A stretch of 16,695 bases of DNA from an uncultured Sphingobacteriales bacterium (GCA_946887085.1 CAMPKG010000027.1:1-16695); one strand, 5' to 3'; shown: positions 1-9,979, counted from the first letter of the stretch. Notes: a model not told the origin generated them from the letters alone. Numbers and translations are program-made.

Positions 1-85
1 CCGTTAAAGCCACAAAATAAGCGATTTATATAGCTTCCGCGGCATAGCTTTTTTACTTTATAAGGCGAACAAAAAACGATGAATT

Positions 86-283
86 ATGTTAAAGCAGAAT
101 GGAGAAGGCCGTATCGCGAAAGACGATAAGAGGCATGTAAAACAGGATGTAGAAAAACAGAAAACTTCAAAACAGGACTTCAACAAACTCGAAAAAGAGT
201 CTGATAAAAAAATAAATAAACCTGATACCCATGAGGAGTCCGACAGGCTGAGCCACAAGAAAAACCGTGGCATGAACAAATAG
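86..283 (+). CDS. Small lysine-rich hypothetical protein (65 aa)
   Basis: I do not recognise this protein. It is extremely hydrophilic: almost half of its residues are Lys, Asp, Glu or Arg, there are very few aromatic residues, and it has no cysteine, signal peptide or membrane segment. It is probably disordered and cytoplasmic. The ATG at 86 is chosen because it is the first in frame; an ATG at 79 opens a different, 16-codon frame. A weak -7-like box (TACTTTAT) lies about 25 nt before the start, and a perfect hairpin terminator begins 15 nt after the stop, so the ORF is framed like a real transcription unit. The opposite-strand frame is also open (58-279), which weakens the coding argument. 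Function unknown; a nucleic-acid or stress-related role would be a guess from composition only. Confidence 0.5.
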   Translation: MLKQNGEGRIAKDDKRHVKQDVEKQKTSKQDFNKLEKESDKKINKPDTHEESDRLSHKKNRGMNK

Positions 284-297
284 CAGTTGAGCTAATG

Positions 298-325
298 ATA
301 AGCCCCGCAATCTGCGGGGCTTATT

Positions 326-329
<4 letters not shown>
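298..329 (+). terminator. Hairpin terminator between the small ORF and clpB
   Basis: Arms at 298-309 and 313-324 pair perfectly over 12 bp around a 3-nt loop (atc), with a GC-rich core (GCCCCGCA / TGCGGGGC). A T-rich tail (ttttat) follows on the + strand, so it suits the small ORF best. It starts 2 nt past the clpB stop codon and can also act on that convergent transcript, although no T-run follows in that direction. Confidence 0.85.
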
Positions 330-2950
<2,621 letters not shown>

Positions 2951-3006
2951 ATTCTAAAGTTCCTCTGCTTTTATCGCATAAAAAATTTTCCAAATCTGTT
3001 TTTGTG

Positions 3007-3035
3007 CTTATAATGGCAGAAACCCTTCACTTCAA
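3007..3035 (-). promoter_or_regulatory. Candidate clpB promoter (sigma70/heat-shock-like spacing)
   Basis: Read on the minus strand, TTGAAG (3035-3030) and TATAAG (3012-3007) are separated by exactly 17 bp and lie about 57 nt upstream of the clpB ATG. No clean TAnnTTTG box of the usual Bacteroidota type was found here. An 11-bp perfect palindrome, GACAATTTGTC (3038-3048), sits just upstream of the -35. Heat control is expected for clpB, but the sequence alone does not prove it. Confidence 0.3.
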
Positions 3036-3134
3036 AAGACAATTTGTCATAAATAATTGAATCTCAACTGCTATAAAATACAACAGTAGTATTGTTCGCA
3101 TGAAAAATAAAATGCATTAATTATTCTTTTTACA

Positions 3135-3166
3135 CTTGCAAAATAAAATTAATGCTATTACTTTAG
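3135..3166 (+). promoter_or_regulatory. Promoter of the dihaem cytochrome gene (Bacteroidota type)
   Basis: TTG at 3136-3138 serves as the -33 element and TACTTTAG at 3159-3166 matches the -7 consensus TAnnTTTG at 7 of 8 positions (G kept, third T replaced by A). The spacing is 20 nt, as in Bacteroides housekeeping promoters, and the ATG follows 24 nt after the box. Confidence 0.5.
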
Positions 3167-3190
3167 CGCTCGATACGAAAAACAACCCAT

Positions 3191-4183
3191 ATGAAAATCG
3201 TCCTTCGAATTGTCCTTGTCATTATCATTCTTGTAGCCGGATTTGCCTTATATGTTCAATTTGGTTATAGAAAAACCTTTAATGATACCCCATATCCAAC
3301 CACTAAAGCCACCAGCGATCCTGCCATGATCGCCCGTGGTAAATATCTTGTATACGGTCCTGCGCACTGCGCCAGTTGTCACACCGACAAAGGCCAGGAA
3401 GCCGACATCGATGCAGGCAAAGAACTGCCGCTGATCGGCGGTTTTGAGCTGAACATCGGGCCTGGTACATTCCGCGCACCGAACCTAACCTCTGATAAAG
3501 AAACAGGTATCGGCGGATTGACCGATGGCGAAATTGCACGTACACTCCGTTACGGTGTAAACCGTCATGGTGAGGCTATTTTCCCGTTGATGCCTTTCCA
3601 GCATATGAGCGAATATGACCTGGTGAGCGTTTTGTCTTATCTGCGCTCGCTGCCGCCGGTGAAACATAAAGTAGAACCAACGGAGTATAGTTTCCTTGGC
3701 AAGTTTGTAAAGACCATGCTGTTGAAGCCCGTTGCACCAACAGAGCAAATTCCAGCAACCATCACACCTGATTCTACAGTGGAATATGGCCGTTATGTAG
3801 CTCACTCAGTTGCCAACTGCTACGGCTGCCACACAGACCGCGACTTGAAAACGGGTGAATTCATTGGTGAACCTTTTGGCGGCGGGCTGGTGATGGCACC
3901 ATCACCTGAAACCAAAGGCTACGGGTTTGTAACACCAAATATCACGGTCGACGAATCAGGTAAGCTGAGCGGCTGGAACGAGCAAACCTTCGTTACACGC
4001 ATCCGGCAGGGACGAACACATATGGCATCACCAATGCCCTGGGGTTCTTTTTCGCGTATGGATGAGACCGACCTGAAGGCAGTTTACCGTTACCTGCAAA
4101 CCGTTACCCCTGTAAAAAATACGATCACTAAAACAGCGTACGCACCAAACGAGATAGAACTGATGCCTAAGCCAAAAGGCTAA
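3191..4183 (+). CDS. Membrane-anchored dihaem cytochrome c
   Basis: A 330-residue electron carrier. The N-terminus has an uncleaved-looking signal anchor (hydrophobic residues about 4-22 after a Lys/Arg start, no lipobox), which places the body in the periplasm. Two c-type haem sites are visible: CASCH (C60, C63, H64) and CYGCH (C210, C213, H214). Each is followed by a Met-Pro motif likely to give the distal ligand: FPLMPF (M134) and PMPW (M282). The two halves share the layout CxxCH ... RxG ... MP ... DL ... YL, so the protein is a tandem duplication of one cytochrome domain. It resembles cytochrome subunits of periplasmic alcohol or aldehyde dehydrogenases, but no dehydrogenase gene is next to it, so the electron donor is unknown. 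It forms a single-gene unit with its own promoter and terminator. Confidence 0.9.
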   Translation: MKIVLRIVLVIIILVAGFALYVQFGYRKTFNDTPYPTTKATSDPAMIARGKYLVYGPAHCASCHTDKGQEADIDAGKELPLIGGFELNIGPGTFRAPNLTSDKETGIGGLTDGEIARTLRYGVNRHGEAIFPLMPFQHMSEYDLVSVLSYLRSLPPVKHKVEPTEYSFLGKFVKTMLLKPVAPTEQIPATITPDSTVEYGRYVAHSVANCYGCHTDRDLKTGEFIGEPFGGGLVMAPSPETKGYGFVTPNITVDESGKLSGWNEQTFVTRIRQGRTHMASPMPWGSFSRMDETDLKAVYRYLQTVTPVKNTITKTAYAPNEIELMPKPKG

Positions 4184-4210
4184 TAAGATTTATTAAGTAC
4201 AATTTACAAA

Positions 4211-4240
4211 CCCCGCCTTTCCAGGCGGGGTTTTGTTCTT
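4211..4240 (+). terminator. Hairpin terminator after the cytochrome gene
   Basis: CCCCGCC (4211-4217) pairs with GGCGGGG (4224-4230) around a 6-nt loop, followed directly by TTTTGTTCTTTT. It starts 28 nt after the cytochrome stop. The convergent 507-residue gene ends at 4259, so the hairpin also lies downstream of that gene. Confidence 0.9.
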
Positions 4241-4258
4241 TTCATGGATATGTGCGCG

Positions 4259-5782
4259 TTAAACTTCTACACCCTTAGGCATCACGATACGCATACCCGT
4301 TACCGACGTACCCACCGGTTTGAGTATGGTGATGTATTTGCTTACAGAATTATAGCCGATATATCCGTACCCGTTGGTAGTGCGCGCATGGGCAGACACG
4401 GTGAACGAATAGGCACAACTATAGTCGGGCACCCAAACGCCTGATGGCGGAATGTTATGATTCTGAACACCAACCCAGTTAGTACCCATAGCCAGTGTAT
4501 ACGCTTCAGACTTAATAACTTCGCTGGCGCCACTACCCCAACCTGCACTCAGTGCCCAGTTCAACAGGTTACCTTCAGGATCATGTGCATCGACGTTGAA
4601 TGTAAGACCATCGGTATCATTGGTCAGCTGCACTATTGCGCAGGCACTTACATTAGCGCCGGCATGTTTGATCGAATTAAGCTTGACAACAGGTATGGTG
4701 TTGTCTATATACAAAGCAAGCGTTTGTGCTGTTGTCGGCACGGAAGCATTTGCCGCATTGAAGAACTCTACCTGGAACTGGTGAATGCCTTTCTCCAGGC
4801 TGTTAGAATTGAACTGTATCAACAGATCATCGATCGAAAAATCAACAGACGGTGATTGCAGCTGATAAAAGTTGGAGGCATCCGCGCCATAGCTTTCCAG
4901 TACATAGTCAACCCCATTCCACCGATAATTGTACCAGGAACTCCTGTAATCCGCAAAACTTCCGCTGCTACCCTCGCGATGACGGATCTTGTACTTACGC
5001 GCACCGGCAGCCCATACGTTCTGCAAAGTGGTGCGGTTACCTATAACATTCAGCACGCCGCCGAAGGCTGCATTCTGTACATGTACATAGTAACCGGGAT
5101 CAGTAGTAGCCTTTCCGGTTGCCGCATTGATCTTGGTTGTCGGTATCAGCCCCACTGATCCCAATACCGGTCCTTCTGCCGTAGATGGCACAACTGGCTT
5201 GCGTGAAAAATAGAGCGTGTGCAGGCCGGCAAAACTGGTGTAGAAATTAGCAGGCGTATTGTGATCAAAACCTGGTGATGCAGATGAATGCACTTTGATA
5301 CCAAACTTTGTGAATGGTGGAAGTCTCGATGGCGCAAATGAAACCTTCAGATCCGCGATCTCAAACCTTAGCTTCCATATCCGGTGTGCAGATGGTGAAT
5401 TTGGAGAACTTTCAAACGCCATTTTACAGGCGCTTTGAGATATCTCATTCAACAGGCCGGTCCATGTACCCGGTCCCAGGTAATACTGACGGCCCATTTT
5501 ATCCGGCTGGCCGGGATATAGCCCGTAGTTTACATCCACGTTAGGATTGATGTTACCGTTGCGGTCGCGGTCGAACGTGAACCAGAAATAATCTCCGGTC
5601 CCGGTGTCGTTGCTCGTATCTTTTACCAGGTCCAATGCTGCATAGAGGAAATGCGCATCATTCTTGAGCATGAGAAAGCCCCCGGGTATGGCCATTTTAC
5701 CGGCATTTGCCCATACTGCGTCGTTTAATGTTTCAGTGAGATGAATAGGCGACTGAGCCCACGTTGAGAGAACGCTTGACAT
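4259..5782 (-). CDS. Uncharacterised beta-rich protein, CBM9-like N-terminus and Ig-like C-terminal half (507 aa)
   Basis: I do not recognise this as a named family. Residues about 15-195 look like a carbohydrate-binding family 9/DOMON-type beta sandwich: an LNDAVW opening, alternating hydrophobic strands (FLYAALDLV, 46-54), a DYFWFTFDRDRNGN segment (64-77) resembling a Ca-binding or ligand loop, and IWKLRFEIADL (135-145). Residues about 205-507 are Gly/Ser/Asn-rich strands including YIDNTIPVV (358-366), a motif common in bacterial Ig-like repeats, and a DAHDPEGN loop (398-405). There are only three cysteines (C119, C381, C456). It has no signal peptide, lipobox or T9SS tail, and the frame upstream of the ATG closes at a TGA within 17 codons without another ATG. 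That is odd for such a surface-like architecture. It is monocistronic. Ligand and location are unknown. Confidence 0.8.
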   Translation of the reverse strand: MSSVLSTWAQSPIHLTETLNDAVWANAGKMAIPGGFLMLKNDAHFLYAALDLVKDTSNDTGTGDYFWFTFDRDRNGNINPNVDVNYGLYPGQPDKMGRQYYLGPGTWTGLLNEISQSACKMAFESSPNSPSAHRIWKLRFEIADLKVSFAPSRLPPFTKFGIKVHSSASPGFDHNTPANFYTSFAGLHTLYFSRKPVVPSTAEGPVLGSVGLIPTTKINAATGKATTDPGYYVHVQNAAFGGVLNVIGNRTTLQNVWAAGARKYKIRHREGSSGSFADYRSSWYNYRWNGVDYVLESYGADASNFYQLQSPSVDFSIDDLLIQFNSNSLEKGIHQFQVEFFNAANASVPTTAQTLALYIDNTIPVVKLNSIKHAGANVSACAIVQLTNDTDGLTFNVDAHDPEGNLLNWALSAGWGSGASEVIKSEAYTLAMGTNWVGVQNHNIPPSGVWVPDYSCAYSFTVSAHARTTNGYGYIGYNSVSKYITILKPVGTSVTGMRIVMPKGVEV

Positions 5783-5822
5783 GATGATGGTTGTTTTAGA
5801 TGGTGAATAAATGATTTCACAA

Positions 5823-5830
5823 CAAACGTA
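5823..5830 (-). promoter_or_regulatory. Candidate -7 box for the 507-aa protein gene
   Basis: TACGTTTG on the minus strand is an exact match to TAnnTTTG, 40 nt upstream of the ATG at 5782. I see no clear TTG -33 element at the expected distance, so the call rests on the -7 box alone. The rest of 5783-5984 shows no gene, RNA or strong terminator that I can support. Confidence 0.4.
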
Positions 5831-5984
5831 TCAAACAATCCAACAGATAGCTACGATATATAAACAAATGATGAGGTTGTATCGGGGCCCTTAGCGATCA
5901 GCATTTTGATAATCAGGCAATACGAACGGAAACGCAGACTCTTGCTCGAAAAATTGCCATAGTCACAGTCTATAATAGGGACAA

Positions 5985-6728
5985 TCAAATCCCCATCATC
6001 TTTTTTAAACTTCTTCCATTCTGTATTGCATAGGTATACCAATCATTATTAAAGAATACCCAGATGTCGTGACCTTCTTGAAGCCATGTTTTGAATTTCT
6101 TCGCATATTTTCTCAGTGCAGCATCGGTGTACAACGAAGCGTACAACTCTTTTGGTCCATGAAAGCGCACGTAAATATTTTTCGCTGTTACCATTTCGGA
6201 GTAAGGGAATCCAACGCCGGACTGTGAGATAGTAAATGCTATATCATAACTCGCCATCAGGTCAAGTGGAACGTTATCCATCCAGGTTTCGTGCCTCACT
6301 TCTATTGCAAAATCAAACTTCCTGTATTTCTTCTTCAGCAGTTTGAAAAAATGCTCAGTCACGTCGTAGTCGAATTTTAAATTGGGAGGTAATTGAATAA
6401 GTATCGGACCCAGCATTTTCTTCATTGGATCGAACCGGTCGAAGAAACGCTCCATGGATTCTTCCGGTTCTTTCAGCCGCTTTATATGTGTAAGAAAGCG
6501 GCTTACCTTGGGACAAAATCTAAAATCCTTCGGCACCTTCTTCGTCCAGTTTTCAACAGTTTCCCTGGTAGGCAGCCTGTAGAAGCTAGAGTTGATCTCA
6601 ACGATATCAAAATCGCCTGCGTAAAATGTAAGCCAGTCTGTTGCTTTAAGTTTTTCAGGATAATAGACTCCCTTCCAGTCTTTATAACTCCATCCCGAAG
6701 TGCCTATATATATTTTACCGTCTTCCAC
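5985..6728 (-). CDS. DUF72 (YecE-like) family protein
   Basis: A 247-residue cytoplasmic protein covering the whole DUF72 domain, a TIM-barrel fold whose biochemical role is not established. Motifs seen: IGTSGWSYKDW (8-18), VEINSSFYRLP (43-53), the strand GPILIQLPPN (107-116), AIEVRHETW (141-149) with conserved E143, R145 and H146, YVRFHGP (186-192) and VFFNND (224-229). Length and motif order are those of an intact member. The start codon lies 27 nt downstream of the dprA stop on the same strand, with no terminator between them, so it is probably co-transcribed with dprA. That association hints at a nucleic-acid or stress link but does not show one. Confidence 0.92.
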   Translation of the reverse strand: MEDGKIYIGTSGWSYKDWKGVYYPEKLKATDWLTFYAGDFDIVEINSSFYRLPTRETVENWTKKVPKDFRFCPKVSRFLTHIKRLKEPEESMERFFDRFDPMKKMLGPILIQLPPNLKFDYDVTEHFFKLLKKKYRKFDFAIEVRHETWMDNVPLDLMASYDIAFTISQSGVGFPYSEMVTAKNIYVRFHGPKELYASLYTDAALRKYAKKFKTWLQEGHDIWVFFNNDWYTYAIQNGRSLKKMMGI

Positions 6729-6755
6729 AACGTGGAAATAGCAAATACTGCGCCG

Positions 6756-7868
6756 TCAGTTGATACGATATTGTTTGCCGGGCAGCGCTTTCACGAGCCC
6801 CTGCATTTCCAATTGCAGCAATACAGCCGCCAGCTGAGAGTTGGCTATTCCTGTCTGGTACAGAAGTTCATCTGCATGAACGGAGTCCTTTGTTTGTAGC
6901 AGGTCAATGATCTTTTGTTCATCCGGCGAAAGCTGAATGAACAATTGTTTCTGCACTGACTTATTCTTTTTCTCGTTTCTCCAGTTCATCAACTCCAGTA
7001 AGTCGTCAGCACCGGTTATTATAGCCGCTGTATTGGTGCGTATGAGTTCGTTGCAGCCGCTTGACCGCGTATCATAAACGCGTCCCGGAAATGCTGCCAC
7101 TTCGCGATTGTAGCTGGCGGCAATACGCGCAGTTATCAGGGCTCCGCCTTTTATATCGCTCTCAACAACTATGGTTACGTCGCTGATGCCGGCAACTATC
7201 CTGTTCCGCATCGGGAAGTTCGATCTGTCCGGTAGTGTACCCGATGGAAACTCTGTAAGCAAGCCACCATTGACAACCATATCTTTTGCCAGGGCTTTGT
7301 TGGTAGCGGGGTAAATTCTGTCGAGTCCATGCCCCAACACGCCAACCGTTGAAAGACCTGCGTTCAGCGAATCTTTATGTGCATGCGCATCTATCCCGTG
7401 AGCAAGGCCGCTTGTTATAATAATGTTCTCCTCATTCTTTAACCCGTTGATCAATTCTTCAGTAAGGCGATGGCCATAGTCCGTGCTTTTTCGTGTCCCT
7501 ATTACTGCAACAATTTTTTGCGTATTCAGATCAGCGTTGCCTTTATAGTAAAGAAGCACCGGCGCATCCACGCAGTTCTTCAGTCGCGACGGATAAGCCT
7601 CATCGTCCTGCCAGAGAACCGAAACTCCATGCTTTTGCACCCAGTTCAATTCCTTTTCGGCCTGTTCAAATGCCCCGGTATCCTTAAAAGTCTTAGCAAG
7701 CGCCTCTGAAAAGCCTTCAACCTGTTTTATTTCTTTGGGTGAAGCTCCGAATATTTCTTCCGCGCCACCAAAATGTGCCAATAAAGTCCTGGCACGTCTA
7801 GGTCCGATATCTTTAACAAATGTTAAGGCTAGGCGATGAAAAAGGGTTTGATTGTTATCTGGCAGCAT
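6756..7868 (-). CDS. dprA: DNA-processing protein DprA (Smf)
   Basis: Binds incoming single-stranded DNA during natural transformation, shields it and loads RecA; cytoplasmic. Residues 1-75 form a helix-hairpin-helix/SAM-like region (FVKDIGPRRARTLL, 17-30). The Rossmann-like DprA core spans about 85-290, with VIGTRKSTDYG (122-132), SGLAHGIDAHAH (153-164), FPMRNRIVAG (218-227), GGALITA (241-247), FPG (260-262) and GCNELI (271-276). Residues 310-370 form the C-terminal winged-helix domain found in the longer DprA proteins. At 370 residues it is complete. It is divergent from the DUF6438 lipoprotein gene across a 69-bp gap, and DUF72 follows it. No other competence gene is visible in the window. 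Confidence 0.96.
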   Translation of the reverse strand: MLPDNNQTLFHRLALTFVKDIGPRRARTLLAHFGGAEEIFGASPKEIKQVEGFSEALAKTFKDTGAFEQAEKELNWVQKHGVSVLWQDDEAYPSRLKNCVDAPVLLYYKGNADLNTQKIVAVIGTRKSTDYGHRLTEELINGLKNEENIIITSGLAHGIDAHAHKDSLNAGLSTVGVLGHGLDRIYPATNKALAKDMVVNGGLLTEFPSGTLPDRSNFPMRNRIVAGISDVTIVVESDIKGGALITARIAASYNREVAAFPGRVYDTRSSGCNELIRTNTAAIITGADDLLELMNWRNEKKNKSVQKQLFIQLSPDEQKIIDLLQTKDSVHADELLYQTGIANSQLAAVLLQLEMQGLVKALPGKQYRIN

Positions 7869-7909
7869 ATTTGTTTTAAGGTTTTTAAATCGTCACAATG
7901 TCAAAGGCT

Positions 7910-7917
7910 TATCTTTG
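7910..7917 (+). promoter_or_regulatory. -7 promoter box of the DUF6438 lipoprotein gene
   Basis: TATCTTTG matches TAnnTTTG exactly and ends 20 nt before the ATG at 7938. A T-rich stretch (7882-7886) lies at about the -33 position, but without a clear TTTG. Confidence 0.55.
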
Positions 7918-7937
7918 GCCACGGAAAATAGAAAAAA

Positions 7938-8450
7938 ATGAAGAAAAACTTTTTTGGTATCGCTGCCTTGCTGATAATTGTAATGACCGCCTGCGCACAG
8001 CAAAAGAAGAATAGTACCACCGGCCAAAAATCTGCCACAACCGCAAAAGCCGCCAACACGCTTAATTATGTGGGAATGGAACGTACAGCTTGCTTTGGAA
8101 GGTGCCCGGCTTATCTCATAGAGTTATTTCCCGATGGTAAAGTGCGCTATACCAGCCGCAGCTTTACCGAATACGAGGGCATTTATGAAAAAAATGTAGG
8201 CAGCGCTAAGACCCTGGAGATCATAGGGGAATTCAAGAAATTACGGGTAGATACCTGCAGCGATAACTACGAATCTCTGATTCAAGACCTGCCGGGGTTG
8301 GTTTACTATTTTAAATTCGGTGAAAAAGAAAAGAGAATATACAATGCCAACTTCGGCCCGACCTATTTCAGGGTCATGGCCGATAAAATAGACCAGTTCG
8401 GCCTGCCGGATAACACGTGGAAAAAAGTCGGTGAAGTGAAAACAAACTAA
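7938..8450 (+). CDS. Lipoprotein with DUF6438 domain
   Basis: A 170-residue predicted lipoprotein: Lys-rich start, hydrophobic core and the lipobox-like VMTAC with C19 as the lipidation site, followed by a Ser/Thr/Lys-rich linker (about 21-42). The mature domain has the DUF6438 signature: ERTACFGRCPAY (48-59) with C52 and C56, then a (F)PDGKVRY strand (64-71) and an EYEGIYEK segment (78-85). Function of the domain is unknown; it is common as a lone lipoprotein in Bacteroidota. The CxxxCP pair may form a disulfide or be redox active, which is inference. It is a single-gene unit with its own -7 box and a strong terminator. Confidence 0.88.
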   Translation: MKKNFFGIAALLIIVMTACAQQKKNSTTGQKSATTAKAANTLNYVGMERTACFGRCPAYLIELFPDGKVRYTSRSFTEYEGIYEKNVGSAKTLEIIGEFKKLRVDTCSDNYESLIQDLPGLVYYFKFGEKEKRIYNANFGPTYFRVMADKIDQFGLPDNTWKKVGEVKTN

Positions 8451-8455
8451 AACAG

Positions 8456-8483
8456 ACAAGGTAGCCGATGGCTACCTTGTTTC
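8456..8483 (+). terminator. Bidirectional terminator between the DUF6438 and ferredoxin genes
   Basis: ACAAGGTAGCC (8456-8466) and GGCTACCTTGT (8470-8480) form a perfect 11-bp stem with a 3-nt loop, ending in TTT. It sits 5 nt after the lipoprotein stop and 4 nt beyond the stop of the convergent ferredoxin gene, so it can serve both. Confidence 0.85.
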
Positions 8484-8831
8484 TTATAAATGCAGTTTGT
8501 CTTTTTTAGCAAGCAGTTCGTCTACTGTTTCACGATACATTTCGTCCGGGATGCAACAGTCGACCGGGCATACCGCGGCGCACTGGGGCTCTTCATGAAA
8601 ACCCTGGCACTCCGTACACTTGTTGGGCGTGATGTAATAGGTATCATTAGCAACCGGTGCGTGGCGCTCATCAGCATCGGTATGAGAACCATCCATTAAA
8701 ACAAAATCTCCTTTTACAGACGTACCATCTGCTACCGCCCATTCTACACCGCCTTCATAGATCGCATTGTTGGGACACTCCGGTTCGCAGGCCCCGCAAT
8801 TGATGCATTCATCAGTTATTTTGATCGCCAT
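8484..8831 (-). CDS. 2[4Fe-4S] ferredoxin (dicluster, Bacteroidota type)
   Basis: A 115-residue soluble low-potential electron carrier. The first motif is [12 protein letters not shown] (C9, C12, C15, C19) and the second is C72xxC75-x8-C84xxxC88P, followed by PVDCC (C92, C93). The 8-residue loop between C75 and C84 is the kind found in Allochromatium-type ferredoxins. About 50 residues separate the two motifs, longer than in small clostridial ferredoxins, as I recall for the Bacteroidota relatives. C93 is an extra cysteine. It is divergent from the acyl-CoA reductase gene over 56 bp; these two genes are neighbours in many Bacteroidota, which suggests a functional tie that is not proven. The redox partner is unknown. 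Confidence 0.93.
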   Translation of the reverse strand: MAIKITDECINCGACEPECPNNAIYEGGVEWAVADGTSVKGDFVLMDGSHTDADERHAPVANDTYYITPNKCTECQGFHEEPQCAAVCPVDCCIPDEMYRETVDELLAKKDKLHL

Positions 8832-8853
8832 TGTTTTTTAGTTTATGTCCAGA

Positions 8854-8861
8854 CAAATTTA
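8854..8861 (-). promoter_or_regulatory. -7 promoter box of the ferredoxin gene
   Basis: TAAATTTG on the minus strand matches TAnnTTTG exactly, 22 nt upstream of the ferredoxin ATG. It overlaps, on the other strand, the near-match TACAATTTG (8860-8868, one extra base), which could drive the acyl-CoA reductase gene, so the two promoters would face away from each other within about 15 bp. Confidence 0.5.
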
Positions 8862-8887
8862 CAATTTGCAGCCGGAAAAGAAAATCC

Positions 8888-9880
8888 ATGCTCACATTAG
8901 AAAAAAGGATAGAATTATTAGTAAGGCTGGGCCAATATCTATTGTCTGACGACCCGCAATGGGAACAGGCGAAGGAGCGCGCTGTGTCTGCTAATGCGTG
9001 GTTTACACCGGCACATATAACCATGGCCGCCCGCAATATTGCCAATGAATTTTTGCGGGAAGATAAATTGCGTGCATGGATATCAAAATATACACTACCC
9101 GCAGCGCCTAAAACAGTGGGAATCGTGATGGCGGGTAACCTGCCAATGGTTGGCTTCCACGATCTTCTCTGCGGTTTTGTTAGCGGCCACAAGCTTCTTC
9201 TCAAACTTTCCTCGAAGGATGAAGTATTGATCGCCCATATTCTAAGAAAAATGGCCGAATGGGAACCGGAGGTAACACAACAAATACACATCGCGGAACG
9301 ACTGAATGGCTGTGATGCCTATATAGCAACCGGAAGTAATAACAGCGCCCGCTATTTCGAACAATACTTTGCTAAATACCCGCACATCATACGCCGCAAC
9401 CGTACTTCAGTTGCGGTTCTGGATGGAAAAGAAACCGAGGAGGATCTTCAACAACTGGCTATAGACATATTCAGCCATTTTGGATTGGGCTGCAGGAATG
9501 TGACACAGGTTTGCGTACCCAAAGGCTACGACCTTACCATACTTATGAGAGCGTTTGAGCCATACGAAAACCTGGTGGACCATAATAAGTACAAGAACAA
9601 TTATGATTACCACCTGGCAATTTACCTGCTCAATAGAGTACCTCACTATACCAACAACAGCTTGCTGCTGGTAGAAAATGAGCTGCCCTTCTCAACTGTC
9701 AGCGTATTACACTATCGTTTTTACGAAAACCGCGAAAAACTGGTTGCAGAATTGCAGGCCAGCGAGGATATTCAATGTATTGTTGGTCACGGGCTAACGC
9801 CTTTTGGGCAGTCGCAGTGCCCTATGCTGTCAGAATATGCCGATGGAGTTGACACTATGCAGTTCCTTTCCAGTTTGTAA
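8888..9880 (+). CDS. Acyl-CoA reductase, LuxC-like
   Basis: A 330-residue member of the LuxC/acyl-CoA reductase family (aldehyde dehydrogenase-like fold), which reduces activated fatty acyl groups to aldehydes with NADPH in the luminous bacteria. Evidence: the nucleotide-binding stretch VGIVMAGNLPMVGFHDLL (77-94), LLLKLSSKDEVL (103-114), AYIATGSNNSARYF (144-157) and the catalytic-cysteine motif FGLGCRNV with C202. A frame-open TTG at 8831 would add 19 residues, but it overlaps the ferredoxin start and both promoters, so the ATG at 8888 (MLTLEKRIEL) is preferred. No luxD, luxE or luciferase gene is nearby, so luminescence is not implied; the physiological substrate is unknown. The downstream 127-bp gap leads to an unrelated lipoprotein gene. 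Confidence 0.85.
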   Translation: MLTLEKRIELLVRLGQYLLSDDPQWEQAKERAVSANAWFTPAHITMAARNIANEFLREDKLRAWISKYTLPAAPKTVGIVMAGNLPMVGFHDLLCGFVSGHKLLLKLSSKDEVLIAHILRKMAEWEPEVTQQIHIAERLNGCDAYIATGSNNSARYFEQYFAKYPHIIRRNRTSVAVLDGKETEEDLQQLAIDIFSHFGLGCRNVTQVCVPKGYDLTILMRAFEPYENLVDHNKYKNNYDYHLAIYLLNRVPHYTNNSLLLVENELPFSTVSVLHYRFYENREKLVAELQASEDIQCIVGHGLTPFGQSQCPMLSEYADGVDTMQFLSSL

Positions 9881-9979
9881 TACTATATTAACCAATCAAA
9901 TAGGAAACTCTTAGATATTTAAGCATATATTTTAATGCTCGTTAACTAACAGTTTACAAAAATCTCATAACTGACGTAA

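Noticed and set aside
5851..6042. A 63-codon minus-strand frame overlapping the end of the DUF72 gene
   Set aside because: It overlaps the conserved DUF72 C-terminus in another frame, has no recognisable features and no start signal.
8831..8887. N-terminal extension of the acyl-CoA reductase from a TTG at 8831
   Set aside because: It would overlap the ferredoxin start codon and both promoters, and the added 19 residues do not resemble LuxC; the ATG at 8888 gives a normal N-terminus.
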